A model generated the notes under the pieces. It saw only the letters and a program-made list of their open reading frames with translations, did not search any database and had not been told where the DNA came from. A program made the translations under genes and the position numbers. A stretch of 64,000 bases of DNA, taken from an uncultured Megasphaera sp. GTDB taxonomy: Bacteria; Bacillota; Negativicutes; Veillonellales; Megasphaeraceae. Of the stretch, positions 34,984-43,541 are shown piece after piece; the first letter of the stretch is position 1, and each line of letters opens with the position of its first letter. The DNA is taken from NCBI GenBank assembly GCA_934202965.1, contig CAKPYN010000003.1:1-64000 (forward strand). The letters run 5' to 3'.

Positions 34984-37872
34984 TCATTCCGGCAGGCTCA
35001 GGAAACCTTGCAGCAATGCACCGGGGAACTGAAACTTTTTCTCCGTTTCTCCAAACAATACAATAATCAAACCGCCTTGGATTTCTTTGACCGTTCCCAT
35101 GCCGAATGCTTTATGCCGAAGCTGACCGCCAACTACGACACGGGACAAATCCACCTGCTTTTGTGATGCAGGTTCTGCTGGTTTTGGCACTGGCGGGGTG
35201 TAGCGTGGCTTTTCCAAAGGCTGCCCATACACAGCCGTTTTTTCTGCAACCTGCTTTTCCTTTGGGGACGGATCCATATCCCTGACAGCTTCTGGAAAAG
35301 CCGGAAACGGTTTTTTCGGCAAATCATCTTCCGAAGGAATCGGCGTTTCCATCGAAGCCTGTTGCAGAGCAAACATACTGTTATAGTCAGCGTCCGTAAT
35401 AACCGTATCCCAACCGCCACGGTTTTCACCTTCATGCCGGTCAATGCCTGTGTAGCTCAAGCTGGCATCTTCGTATCTCTTGAACTTGTAAACGGCATCG
35501 TTCATCAGCGAATCATTGAACACCCCGAGAGATACCAGCAACTCGAAATCTTTAACATCCAGACCCGTTACTTTCTTGAAAAGCCCCGATTCCAGCTGTG
35601 TGATGACATCCTTCAGGCATCGTTCTCTATAATCCGTCAGATACATGAAAACAGGAATACGGGTGGCAAACTTAATCAGCTTCTCCTGAATCTGTTTGCG
35701 CTTGGATTTGTACTCTTTTTCTTCCTCGCTCAGCTCCTTTTTCTTTTTGGAGGTTAGTTTTTCTGTGCCCTCTTTCTTTGCCTTTTTTACGGCTTCGGAC
35801 TTGTTGATAATGGTCCGTATATCCTCATTCAGACTACGGAACCCTTCAATTTTCATCAGAGCATCCATCGCCGCCGGATTGGCCATCAAACGGGAAAGGG
35901 TATCATTATCCACATTGACAAGCAGCGCACTTTCCCAGCGTTTGGCAAGCAAGGTGGCCGATGTGCCTGCCATAGCGATGTCCAGTACCTCGCCTGCATC
36001 AATCTGCCGCATGGTGCTGCCATCGTAAGCGATGACCGGCAGAAAATTGATGAACTCCGCTACTTTCTTTTCCGGGTTTCCTTCGTCAATGTTCAGACGG
36101 CAGCTGTAATCGGAAATCTGCTTGAGCGCCCGATCAAGAGCAAAGTCAAACACATAACATTCCTGCTTGACAATTTCCTTTTTGCCGCCGTCTGTCGTGA
36201 TCTCCCACGGGCTTTGCACGCGGAACGCCGCCTGAAAATAGGTCTCCGGACTGGACAAATTCCGAAGCATAAAAATGCCTGTCCAAGGCTTGACGGTAAC
36301 ACCCGTTGTCAGCTTGCCGCAAGATAGGGTGATCGTCTTGCTTTCTAGCGGGTCACGCATGGATTTTTGTACCGGCTCCAAAGCCGCTGCACCAATTCCA
36401 GCGCCCGTACCCGCACAGACATTGATGGTGTAATCGTGATAGAACGTATTCTGCTTCTGCATCAGCAGATTTTTCATCGCATAGCAGGAAGCTACATTGG
36501 GGAGAAACCAGAGTGTATGCTGCAATACATGCAGCAGGCGTACATCGGCATACGGCATAGCAGGCTTTTTGGCTCCCAGCTTCAAATCATCCACACTGGT
36601 TTCCAGATAAGCACCCCGAATGAGATCCAACCACTTCTGCACCTCATTTTCATAGACAAAGGAAGCCTCCGCCCCTTTGCCTTTGGCAGAGAAAAAGACA
36701 TTCAGGTCAAACTCGTTGAACTCGCCCTGCATGGCGATCTGACGGATACTGTCTGGGATGCGGTAAGTCATCATCACCATGCGGGGCAGTGCAGCATAAG
36801 GATTATTGTCACCTTCCCAATTTTCCTTTGCCCGCTGTTCATCCGAGTATGTCCAGTTGTAAATCTGATCCTCGATAAATTCGCCGGAATTCAGCGCCCG
36901 AAACGGCGTACCGGACAGATAGAGATAATACATGGTTGTGATGGGGAGGAACGTTTCATCGTAGGCGTTGCCACGGTCATACGTATCCATATCCTTACTG
37001 TCGTAGCTGTCCTCGTCCTCCTGCTCAAACAGCTTTTTGGCGGTATCTTTCCATGCTCCGAAGTGGTACTCGTCAAAGATAACCAAATCCCAGTTGGTGG
37101 CATGTACCCACTCGTTTTTTGCCTTGATGCCACCGGTTTCCCTATTCACTCCCAGATAGTCCTGAAAAGAGCCAAAGCAGACAATGGGACGAGACTTGTC
37201 CGCCGTTTCATAGGTCAGCTCTGTGTTGCGGCTGATAAATTGCCAGCCCTCAAAATCAATATGGCTGTTCAAGTCCTCCTGCCATGCGCTGACCACAGCA
37301 GGTTTGAAGGTCAGAATCAGAATCCTCTTGAATCCCATTTTCTTTGCCAGCTGATAGGACGCAAAGGTTTTGCCGAAGCGCATTTTGCAGTTCCACAAAA
37401 ACTTGGGGTAGCGTGTAGAGTCCTCCTCATAAGCACTCTGAAAATAAGTGGCGGTTTTGTCCACGGCTTCCTGCTGTTCCGGGCGCATGGTGAAGCTGTT
37501 GACCCGGTTCTCCACATTGGCAGTATGGTTTTTAACGGCCAGCACCGCCGCCCGCACATCGTCTACGGTACAGCGAAACCATTCGCCGCCCATGCCGGCA
37601 ATCTGCTTGCGCTTCAGGGCACGATGAACATCATGGTCCGTGAACGAGGAGCCGTCCGGATACATGGCACTTTCCCTGTAGACGATGCGGTAAGGAACAC
37701 TGCCGTCCGGTCGTTTGGTGGGGTACTGCTGGGCCACACGCTTGTCCACATCAATGGCGGTATAGCCTACCTTCAGAAGTCCTTGATACTGTGGATTGGT
37801 ATCCTCGTAGGCGTAAATCATCGGGTGAGCATGTGGGCGTTGCGGGAAGAAATCAGTTGCCACTTGTATCAC
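34984..37872 (-). CDS. GIY-YIG nuclease/SF2 helicase fusion, restriction subunit
   Basis: A 962-aa protein read from a GTG with GGAG upstream. Residues 18-110 resemble a T5orf172/MUG113 GIY-YIG domain (MIYAYED, LLKVGYT, DVHRALKRK, GGEWFRC). An SF2 helicase follows: Walker A MRFGKT (164-169), DEYH (267-270), SGTP (320-323) and a motif VI-like QAAFRVQSPW. A Lys/Glu-rich coiled segment lies near 700-740, and a Pro-rich linker leads to a C-terminal barrel-like tail (LRHKAFGMGTVKEIQGGLIIVLF), as in UvrD tails. It overlaps the methyltransferase gene by 20 bp. Together these suggest a translocating restriction enzyme. A 510-codon frame on the other strand is a shadow. Confidence 0.8.
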   Translation of the reverse strand: MIQVATDFFPQRPHAHPMIYAYEDTNPQYQGLLKVGYTAIDVDKRVAQQYPTKRPDGSVPYRIVYRESAMYPDGSSFTDHDVHRALKRKQIAGMGGEWFRCTVDDVRAAVLAVKNHTANVENRVNSFTMRPEQQEAVDKTATYFQSAYEEDSTRYPKFLWNCKMRFGKTFASYQLAKKMGFKRILILTFKPAVVSAWQEDLNSHIDFEGWQFISRNTELTYETADKSRPIVCFGSFQDYLGVNRETGGIKAKNEWVHATNWDLVIFDEYHFGAWKDTAKKLFEQEDEDSYDSKDMDTYDRGNAYDETFLPITTMYYLYLSGTPFRALNSGEFIEDQIYNWTYSDEQRAKENWEGDNNPYAALPRMVMMTYRIPDSIRQIAMQGEFNEFDLNVFFSAKGKGAEASFVYENEVQKWLDLIRGAYLETSVDDLKLGAKKPAMPYADVRLLHVLQHTLWFLPNVASCYAMKNLLMQKQNTFYHDYTINVCAGTGAGIGAAALEPVQKSMRDPLESKTITLSCGKLTTGVTVKPWTGIFMLRNLSSPETYFQAAFRVQSPWEITTDGGKKEIVKQECYVFDFALDRALKQISDYSCRLNIDEGNPEKKVAEFINFLPVIAYDGSTMRQIDAGEVLDIAMAGTSATLLAKRWESALLVNVDNDTLSRLMANPAAMDALMKIEGFRSLNEDIRTIINKSEAVKKAKKEGTEKLTSKKKKELSEEEKEYKSKRKQIQEKLIKFATRIPVFMYLTDYRERCLKDVITQLESGLFKKVTGLDVKDFELLVSLGVFNDSLMNDAVYKFKRYEDASLSYTGIDRHEGENRGGWDTVITDADYNSMFALQQASMETPIPSEDDLPKKPFPAFPEAVRDMDPSPKEKQVAEKTAVYGQPLEKPRYTPPVPKPAEPASQKQVDLSRVVVGGQLRHKAFGMGTVKEIQGGLIIVLFGETEKKFQFPGALLQGFLSLPE

Positions 37873-39394
37873 CGCCTAACTCCATTGGTCGAATTTTAGA
37901 TTCAATATATAGTATTTCATCATTAGTTAATCCGAAATATTTATAAAGATCTTGATCTGTCCATTCTCTATCATAACCCATATTAGGCACAAACTGAAAA
38001 TTACCTTTAACAATATGCATGGAAGAAATTGTAAGTGAAATTAGAAATCTCACAAACAGCGTGCATATATATTTTGCAAAGTTAGTTGCCCTCTGCTCAT
38101 CATCGAAGGTATCAATAATGATGTATGTTTCCGTTACCACCTCATTCGGATTCAAAATACGCACTTTGGTTGTTACATTCATTTTTCCATCAGATGCATT
38201 ATTAACACCTGCACGATCAGGGTTTAATGTCCCAATACTAATTTTATATTGTGGCACTTTATCTTGATTCTTTAATACTTTTGATGAATCAACATAACTG
38301 ATACCCGCACTACTAATTAACGTGATACAGTTCGAAAATGGTTTTGACTGACCACGCGAAGAAGTTGTAAACCCAAAAGAGTTTCTTGTTAACACTCTGT
38401 CGGATATGAATGTAGCACATTTACTCTGAACCTTGTGAACAATATCTACGCCAATATTATCCGCAATTAAAATAGGAAATTCATTCAGTTCCCGTATTCT
38501 TACATTCTCGATATTGGCAATTCTTGAAGTAAAAATGCAATCGCTTTCTCGATCTCTCTCTCGCAAAAAATAACATACACCTCCGGCAATATCTACTCCT
38601 TGGAAACAATCCCTACTTTTCGGATAATGTACCATATGTGTAATATGCTTATCGTTTGCCATGCTTTTACGGAAGGTATCCAATCCTTTCCCACCTGCAA
38701 ACCAACGGGCTGGAATAATCATTGTCAAATATCGAGGGCTTAACTTAATGGCTTGTTCTACAAACAAGTTATAAATAGGTTTGGCGCTGATGCCATTACT
38801 ACCGCCTCCATCGCTCAACTGATAAGGCGGATTGCCGATTATTACATCAAATTTCATCTTAAATATCTCCTCCGGTTTAGTCGTATGTATCCATTCATAA
38901 GCATGGGTTTCCAGCTCGTCCCCTCGCTCGTATTCACTCTTGGATGCACCGCAGAACAGGCACTTGCCATTCTGCCAGCGGTGCGGTATCCGCTTGTACC
39001 GGATATTGCCGCTGGTGTCCTTAAAAAGCGTGATGGAATACTTGCTGTTGGGATACTTGGAGCAGTACACACTTCTCCGGGAGAGAAGGCTGGTCAGCTC
39101 GGTGATTGCGATGCCGTAGAGCTGCTTGTGGAAAATGTGGTCGATGCGTTCCTGCAAATCCGGGATTTCCTCTTGTAAGCCCTCAATCAGGCGTTTGGCA
39201 ATTTCCCGCAGGAACACCCCGGACTTACAGGCCGGGTCGAGAAATGTTGCGCTGCTGTCATGCCACAGTGCTTCCGGCAGCATATCCAGCATCCGGTTTG
39301 CCACCTCCGGCGGCGTGAATACCTCGTCGTTGGACAGATTCGCCAGACAGGTGAGGACATCCGGGTTATACATACTGCTATAAAAATCACTCAT
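37853..39394 (-). CDS. Eco57I-like N6-adenine DNA methyltransferase subunit
   Basis: The 513-aa protein has FTPPEVANRMLDMLP near the start, the SAM motif FLDPACKSGVFL (51-62), a CLFCGAS Cys pair near 145, and the adenine-methylase motif NPPY (188-191) in VIIGNPPYQLSDGG, followed by a long target-recognition part. It overlaps both neighbours (8 bp with the upstream gene, 20 bp with the downstream one), so all three are coupled. From about codon 178 to near the 3' end the DNA is visibly AT-richer than the rest of the gene and operon, pointing to replacement of the recognition domain. Confidence 0.88.
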   Translation of the reverse strand: MSDFYSSMYNPDVLTCLANLSNDEVFTPPEVANRMLDMLPEALWHDSSATFLDPACKSGVFLREIAKRLIEGLQEEIPDLQERIDHIFHKQLYGIAITELTSLLSRRSVYCSKYPNSKYSITLFKDTSGNIRYKRIPHRWQNGKCLFCGASKSEYERGDELETHAYEWIHTTKPEEIFKMKFDVIIGNPPYQLSDGGGSNGISAKPIYNLFVEQAIKLSPRYLTMIIPARWFAGGKGLDTFRKSMANDKHITHMVHYPKSRDCFQGVDIAGGVCYFLRERDRESDCIFTSRIANIENVRIRELNEFPILIADNIGVDIVHKVQSKCATFISDRVLTRNSFGFTTSSRGQSKPFSNCITLISSAGISYVDSSKVLKNQDKVPQYKISIGTLNPDRAGVNNASDGKMNVTTKVRILNPNEVVTETYIIIDTFDDEQRATNFAKYICTLFVRFLISLTISSMHIVKGNFQFVPNMGYDREWTDQDLYKYFGLTNDEILYIESKIRPMELGGDTSGN

Positions 39395-40046
39395 AGTCCT
39401 GCACCCTCCTGTAATCGGTCAGCGGATATTCCCTGATGGGCGATGGGATGAATGCCTGCACTTCCTCGTCATACTCCCAGCCGATCATGAACAGATTCAT
39501 CTCCTCCTCGTGTCCGCTCAGAAGCTCATCGAGTGCAAAATCACGGCGCTTCATCTGATGGCCTGTAACAAGGCTCCATTCTGCAAAAACAATAGGGGAA
39601 CCGTCAGCTTGGAGCATGGTGAGCGCATCTCCGCACAGAATGTTTTTGCGCAGGATAAACCGCAGCGCTTCCCGGCACTGTTCATTGGCCTGGGCTTTGG
39701 CATTGGCGGTATATTCCTTGTTCCAGATGTCAAACAGCCGCTGACGGCATTCCTCTACGTTATCTTCCAAAATGTCAACTCCGTACAGGCTGGTCATTGC
39801 CAGTACCGAGTACCGTTCATAATCAAAGGGGCTTTTCCCATAACGACTTTTTACCACTGCCAGCTTCCGGCTGAGAACTTCCGCAAGAAAATTCCCATTT
39901 CCGCAGGCAGGCTCCAAAAATCGGCTTTCGATTCGCTCTGTTTCCTGTTTTACAAGGTCGCACATGGCTTTTACTTCACGCTCGGCAGTGAATACCTCGC
40001 CGTGATCCGCCACACGCTGCCTTGACTTTACCTGTCGTTCTGCCAT
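39387..40046 (-). CDS. Small DNA methyltransferase-like subunit
   Basis: Start set at MAERQVKSRQRV behind GAGGTG. The 219-aa protein has HGEVFTAEREVKAMCDLV, typical of the start of type I and Eco57I-like methylases, and the SAM motif FLEPACGNGNFLAEVL (43-58), then LYGVDILEDNVEECRQRLF. No NPPY catalytic motif exists, so it may bind SAM or act as a regulatory or structural partner of the methyltransferase encoded next. It is the first gene of the operon. The pair could have come from splitting of one methylase, or from a duplicated N-terminal half. Confidence 0.8.
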   Translation of the reverse strand: MAERQVKSRQRVADHGEVFTAEREVKAMCDLVKQETERIESRFLEPACGNGNFLAEVLSRKLAVVKSRYGKSPFDYERYSVLAMTSLYGVDILEDNVEECRQRLFDIWNKEYTANAKAQANEQCREALRFILRKNILCGDALTMLQADGSPIVFAEWSLVTGHQMKRRDFALDELLSGHEEEMNLFMIGWEYDEEVQAFIPSPIREYPLTDYRRVQDYE

Positions 40047-40264
40047 TTCTTTACACCTCATATATCCATGCGCTGACAGAAAGGCAACCACCTACAAGAT
40101 GGTGTACCTTTTCGCAGGTGTATTTTTAGGTGTTTGAGAAATGGCAAAAAGACTTTTATTCACAGATTTTATATGGAAAAAGCCAGTGTTCTGTGGTATC
40201 ATTTTCTTATAGCTAAAAAGCAAACATTTTACAGAAAGGTACACATTCCTGTAAAAACACCTGC

Positions 40265-40873
40265 TTACAATAATTTGGCTTTTTCGTAGACCTCCGCACG
40301 ATAGCGGAAGGTGGAAAGCGGCATCCCGCACAGCTTTGCGGCAGCTGTCCCAGTGATTTTTCCATTTTTCCATTGCTGATATAGATGATGGAAGTTTTCC
40401 GGTAAAGGCGCTGGGGGTCTGCCGAAGCGGACACCTCTTGCTTTGGCTGCGGCAATTCCTTCTGCTTGGCGCTGTCGGATATTGGTGCGCTCGTTTTCTG
40501 CCACAAAAGACAATACTTGCAGCACAATATCGCTGAGGAATGTCCCCATCAGATCTTTTCCCCGGCGTGTGTCCAACAGCGGCATATCCAGCACCACAAT
40601 ATCAATCCCTTTTTCCTTGGTCAAAATCCGCCATTGCTCCAGAATTTCAGAATAGTTACGCCCCAGACGGTCGATGCTCTTGATATAGAGCAGGTCGTCT
40701 TTTTTTAGTTTCCTGACCATTTTCCGATACTGAGGACGTTCAAAATCCTTACCGGATTGCTTATCAATAAACAAATGTTTCTCCGGGATAGAAAGTTCTT
40801 TCAGTGCAAGAATCTGCCTGTCCTCATTCTGTTCTCTGGTGCTGACACGGATATATCCATACAAATTTCCCAT
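40265..40873 (-). CDS. Small serine recombinase (resolvase/invertase family)
   Basis: Start set at MGNLYGYIRVSTREQ behind AAAGGAGG. The 202-aa protein has the catalytic Ser in YIRVSTREQNEDRQ (about residue 10), Arg-containing SIDRLGRNYSEILEQW near 65-80, the long E helix (ENERTNIRQRQAEGIAAAKARGVRFGRP) and a C-terminal helix-turn-helix (KITGTAAAKLCGMPLSTFRYRAEVY). It fits resolvases/invertases such as Mpi and Hin, which act on paired short sites. Promoter-region DNA between it and the restriction-like operon (40092-40264) contains paired repeats that could be its sites. Confidence 0.88.
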   Translation of the reverse strand: MGNLYGYIRVSTREQNEDRQILALKELSIPEKHLFIDKQSGKDFERPQYRKMVRKLKKDDLLYIKSIDRLGRNYSEILEQWRILTKEKGIDIVVLDMPLLDTRRGKDLMGTFLSDIVLQVLSFVAENERTNIRQRQAEGIAAAKARGVRFGRPPAPLPENFHHLYQQWKNGKITGTAAAKLCGMPLSTFRYRAEVYEKAKLL

Positions 40874-41023
40874 TGCTTTTTCCTCCTTTCTCCTGACCGG
40901 GAAAACAGCTTTCAAACCGGATATTTTTCATCTTCTATGGCGCTGGATACTTTTACCCCTGAATAAGCAGCCTGTGAAAATGCCGGGTGCAGACCCAGCA
41001 TTTTGCAGTCACTTGCCCTGTAA

Positions 41024-41329
41024 TCAGGCACTTTCCTTTTCTGCACGCAAAATCTGAAATCCATGTTGTTTGGCGTACTTTCTAGCAGCCGCCAGCCTTT
41101 CCTCACTGTATGGTGGAATCAAACGGACAGACAGCCGAGACTTTTCAATCACATAGGTCACGCTGCCCTCCGTTGTGCTGCGCTCCAACTGGCACAGTTG
41201 GGGATATTTCCGACTGAATTCTGCCAGTCTGCGTTTCAGATCGGCATTGAAGGTATAGATGCTGGCGGTGCTTTCCGCTTCGTTCCAGTTAATGATGGTT
41301 TCTTTCTCATACTTAGACAGCTTCATCAT
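41024..41329 (-). CDS. Uncharacterised 101-aa mobile-element protein
   Basis: Start set at MMKLSKYEKETIINWNE behind GAGGAGG. No named family is recognised with certainty, but similar small proteins recur in Tn916-like and mobilizable elements. Visible parts are a conserved-looking start (YEKETIINWNEAESTASIYTFN), a basic helix (DLKRRLAEFSRKYPQLCQLE), a beta hairpin (GSVTYVIEKSRLSVRLIPPYS) and a terminal helix. The YEKET/NWNE start is the best handle for finding relatives. It lies 29 nt after the excisionase-like gene and before the resolvase gene, all on the minus strand. Confidence 0.7.
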   Translation of the reverse strand: MMKLSKYEKETIINWNEAESTASIYTFNADLKRRLAEFSRKYPQLCQLERSTTEGSVTYVIEKSRLSVRLIPPYSEERLAAARKYAKQHGFQILRAEKESA

Positions 41330-41358
41330 AAAAATCCTCCTCATATTCCATTTCACGG

Positions 41359-41580
41359 TTATGCTGTTTTCTCTTTTTCGTTCTCGTGGGAATTGCCGCC
41401 GCTGTCCAGACAATTAAAAAAGGCTTTCTTGCTGATTTTAATCAACCTGCCGCTGCGCACCACCGGAAACCCCGGTGTGTGTACCAGCTCATAAGCACTG
41501 GCTCTGGAAATTCCCATGATATGCTGAATATCCGTAACATCCAAAATCAGGGGCAGCGAGTCGTAATCATTCCACTTCAT
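41359..41580 (-). CDS. Excisionase-type helix-turn-helix protein
   Basis: The 73-aa protein is a MerR-like HTH_17 (excisionase family) domain: LDVTDIQHIMGISRASAYELVHTPGFPVVRSGRLIKISKKAFFNCLD. Such proteins bend DNA for excision or act as small repressors in integrative elements. The C-terminal tail is charged (NSHENEKEKT). With the integrase gone, it may now only regulate. It is the first gene of a minus-strand set with the 101-aa protein and possibly the resolvase. Confidence 0.82.
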   Translation of the reverse strand: MKWNDYDSLPLILDVTDIQHIMGISRASAYELVHTPGFPVVRSGRLIKISKKAFFNCLDSGGNSHENEKEKTA

Positions 41581-41921
41581 TTTTTCTTTTATATCGGTGT
41601 TCCTCCTTTATTTGAATTTTTTTGATATTTCATTTTCTGCATATTTGCCATTCTACCTGTTCCGTTTCCTTCATGCTGCCCTGCTCGACATACATGAGTC
41701 ACCGATTTCTCGATGCGCTCGCCCTCCGTTTTAGGAAAGGTCATGGCGGTTTATCTTGGTTCAGACGGTCATTCAGTTGTCAATGTACATGATGGAATGA
41801 AATTACCATCTGACGCCATCATATCGTCACAAACTTGACAAAACAATAGTTTTGCAGTACCACGAGTGTAACTAATATAACTTAATTACAAAATTACCAT
41901 AAAGCGAAGCGAGGAAATTGT
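41581..41921. promoter_or_regulatory. Divergent regulatory gap between excisionase and DUF6076 genes
   Basis: These 340 bases hold no gene. They must contain the promoters for the leftward excisionase set and the rightward DUF6076 gene. The best rightward candidate is TTGCAG at 41852-41857 with ATATAA at 41875-41880 (17-bp spacer). A consensus TTGACA at 41835-41840 has no matching -10. Short repeats around 41760-41800 (GTCATTCAGTTGTCAATGTAC) could be operators, but none is clear. Confidence 0.35.
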
Positions 41922-42974
41922 ATGGACTTTGAATTTGTGCGGCACGAACCGCTTTATGACCGTATTCTGCTGCTGGTGCTGACGCTGGACAGGCAGAAAA
42001 TGAAAGAGCGTATTTTAATTGGAGAAGAACTGCAAATCCGGTTTCGTTTACAGGGATATGACGATGCCGAGGTGCTGTGTGATGTTACACGGCCTTTGGG
42101 AACTATGCTTTCAACCTTTGAACATGATCCAGACGGTGAATGGAATCGCCTCGGTTTAATACCACTGAGAGAATCGCTTCACTCTAACCGGTGGAAGCAA
42201 CCAGAACTGGAACTGGTGTCCGGTGATTTTCTGGCAAAAAAATATCTCACCGGTGATCCGGTGAGAATGTATGTGGCACTTCGTATCTGGAATGAATATT
42301 TAAAGGCAAGAGAACCACGAGATCGGGAGTCTGCCTGTGAGCGTTTTATTGGGAAAATGAACGGCTTCACGGCCTTGTTTATGGGAAATCCACCCCTTGA
42401 CTTTGATGAGGATACAGGGAAGCCAAAACGGATGAATATTTCCACGCACATTTATGGTTCTGTACCGCAGGAAGATACCCGGCTTGACCTCTGGTATCCG
42501 GACAGCAAACGGAAAAAGGAGTGTGTTGCTGCCTATTCATCCCTGTATCCGCTGATGATCTATTATCTGAATCGCCTGAATGATTGGGGGCTTTATTTCC
42601 GGAAATGCAAAATCTGTGGAAAAGTATTTCTTGCCAAAAGCCAGCGATATGAGCTGTGCAGCGATAAATGCCGTAAAAAGCAATCTCTTCAAAACAAGCG
42701 TGAGTTTGATGAACGAGCCAGAGAAAACAATTATGATCTGCTCTACAAAAATGAGTGCCAGAACTGGCGAAACAAAATCAATAAGTCAAAGAAAACCCCC
42801 GGCTTTCCTGCCGACCGTTTGGAAGAAATGCTGGCTGCTTTTGAATCCTTCAAAAAGGAAGCCTTGCAGCGGAAACAGGCTGTGAAAAAGAAAGAAGCCA
42901 GCCCAAAGGAATTTTCAGGCTGGCTTCTCCGGCAGAGCAATATTATTGTGGAACTGGCTGAATCAAAAAACTGA
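41922..42974 (+). CDS. DUF6076 protein with CGNR-like zinc finger
   Basis: This is the only + strand gene of the right half of block 2. The 350-aa product has a helical N-terminal two thirds without known motifs and, near residues 227-250, a zinc-finger-like KCKICGKVFLAKSQRYELCSDKCRKKQ stretch with four Cys. Its shape fits DUF6076, often seen in Firmicutes mobilizable elements. A basic helical C-terminus follows. DNA binding is plausible from the finger and charge. The stop lies 5 nt from the convergent tnpV stop with no terminator visible. Confidence 0.75.
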   Translation: MDFEFVRHEPLYDRILLLVLTLDRQKMKERILIGEELQIRFRLQGYDDAEVLCDVTRPLGTMLSTFEHDPDGEWNRLGLIPLRESLHSNRWKQPELELVSGDFLAKKYLTGDPVRMYVALRIWNEYLKAREPRDRESACERFIGKMNGFTALFMGNPPLDFDEDTGKPKRMNISTHIYGSVPQEDTRLDLWYPDSKRKKECVAAYSSLYPLMIYYLNRLNDWGLYFRKCKICGKVFLAKSQRYELCSDKCRKKQSLQNKREFDERARENNYDLLYKNECQNWRNKINKSKKTPGFPADRLEEMLAAFESFKKEALQRKQAVKKKEASPKEFSGWLLRQSNIIVELAESKN

Positions 42975-42978
42975 CACT

Positions 42979-43356
42979 TCAGCAGTAAATCATTTCAGAA
43001 CGAATAATTTCTTCTGCCCGGTTGCGAATGCTGTTCATAGCTCCGACCCATGCCATCTGATCGGCTGCTTTCAGCTCCTCAGTCACACCCTCGGATACCT
43101 TCATCTGCTTGATAATCAGGGACAAACGCTCCTGTGCCTGCTCATTCAGATCTGCCAGATATGTCCATAGTTTGCCGGACAAAATCAGGTCATTATACCG
43201 GGCTGGATGATACAGTTCCAGATAGGCTTTGTGCATACGCCCCCAAATCCCAATGAGGCGTTTTTCTTCCGGTAACTGTAAGTCCGGAATGTAATAGTCA
43301 CCGACCAGCGTATAGCTGATGCCGTTTTGACAGGTTTTCTTCGGTAAGTGTTCCAT
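42979..43356 (-). CDS. tnpV: TnpV family transposon protein (copy 2)
   Basis: The 125-aa protein matches TnpV over its length: NGISYTLVGDYYIPDL at the start, GIWGRMHKAYLELYHPARYN in the middle and a C-terminal MAWVGAMNSIRNRAEEIIRSEMIY close to that of copy 1 (3461-3832), though the N-terminal halves differ clearly. Divergence shows two separately acquired elements rather than recent duplication. It sits at the right end of accessory block 2 as copy 1 sits at the end of block 1. Confidence 0.85.
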   Translation of the reverse strand: MEHLPKKTCQNGISYTLVGDYYIPDLQLPEEKRLIGIWGRMHKAYLELYHPARYNDLILSGKLWTYLADLNEQAQERLSLIIKQMKVSEGVTEELKAADQMAWVGAMNSIRNRAEEIIRSEMIYC

Positions 43357-43541
43357 AAGCGACCTCCTGTATTCGATTTCCTCCGAATCCAGCTGATCGT
43401 GTCCCTGTTCATGTCAAATTCAAGGCAGCTGAACTCTTCACCAACAAGTATGGCACATCTGTAATGAATTATGATGATTTCATTATGCCAAAGAAGTTCT
43501 TTCTTTTTTCTGTTATATAAACATACTATTCTTATAGAAAC
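43357..43541 (+). other. Element remnant and right border of block 2
   Basis: No intact gene. On the + strand, 43371-43499 stays open without a start and reads, among other residues, VHVKFKAAELFTNKYG, which looks like the tail of a decayed protein; I cannot name the family. Composition drops to AT-rich after about 43480, the likely block border. Confidence 0.35.

Noticed and set aside
36367..37899. 510-codon + strand open frame
   Set aside because: It lies fully antisense to the helicase gene, which shows all SF2 motifs; the antisense product is Cys/His/Ile-rich with no domain pattern.
40092..40373. 93-codon minus-strand ORF over the resolvase 3' end
   Set aside because: It overlaps the resolvase gene in another frame and ends inside the promoter region of the methyltransferase operon, with no ribosome site.
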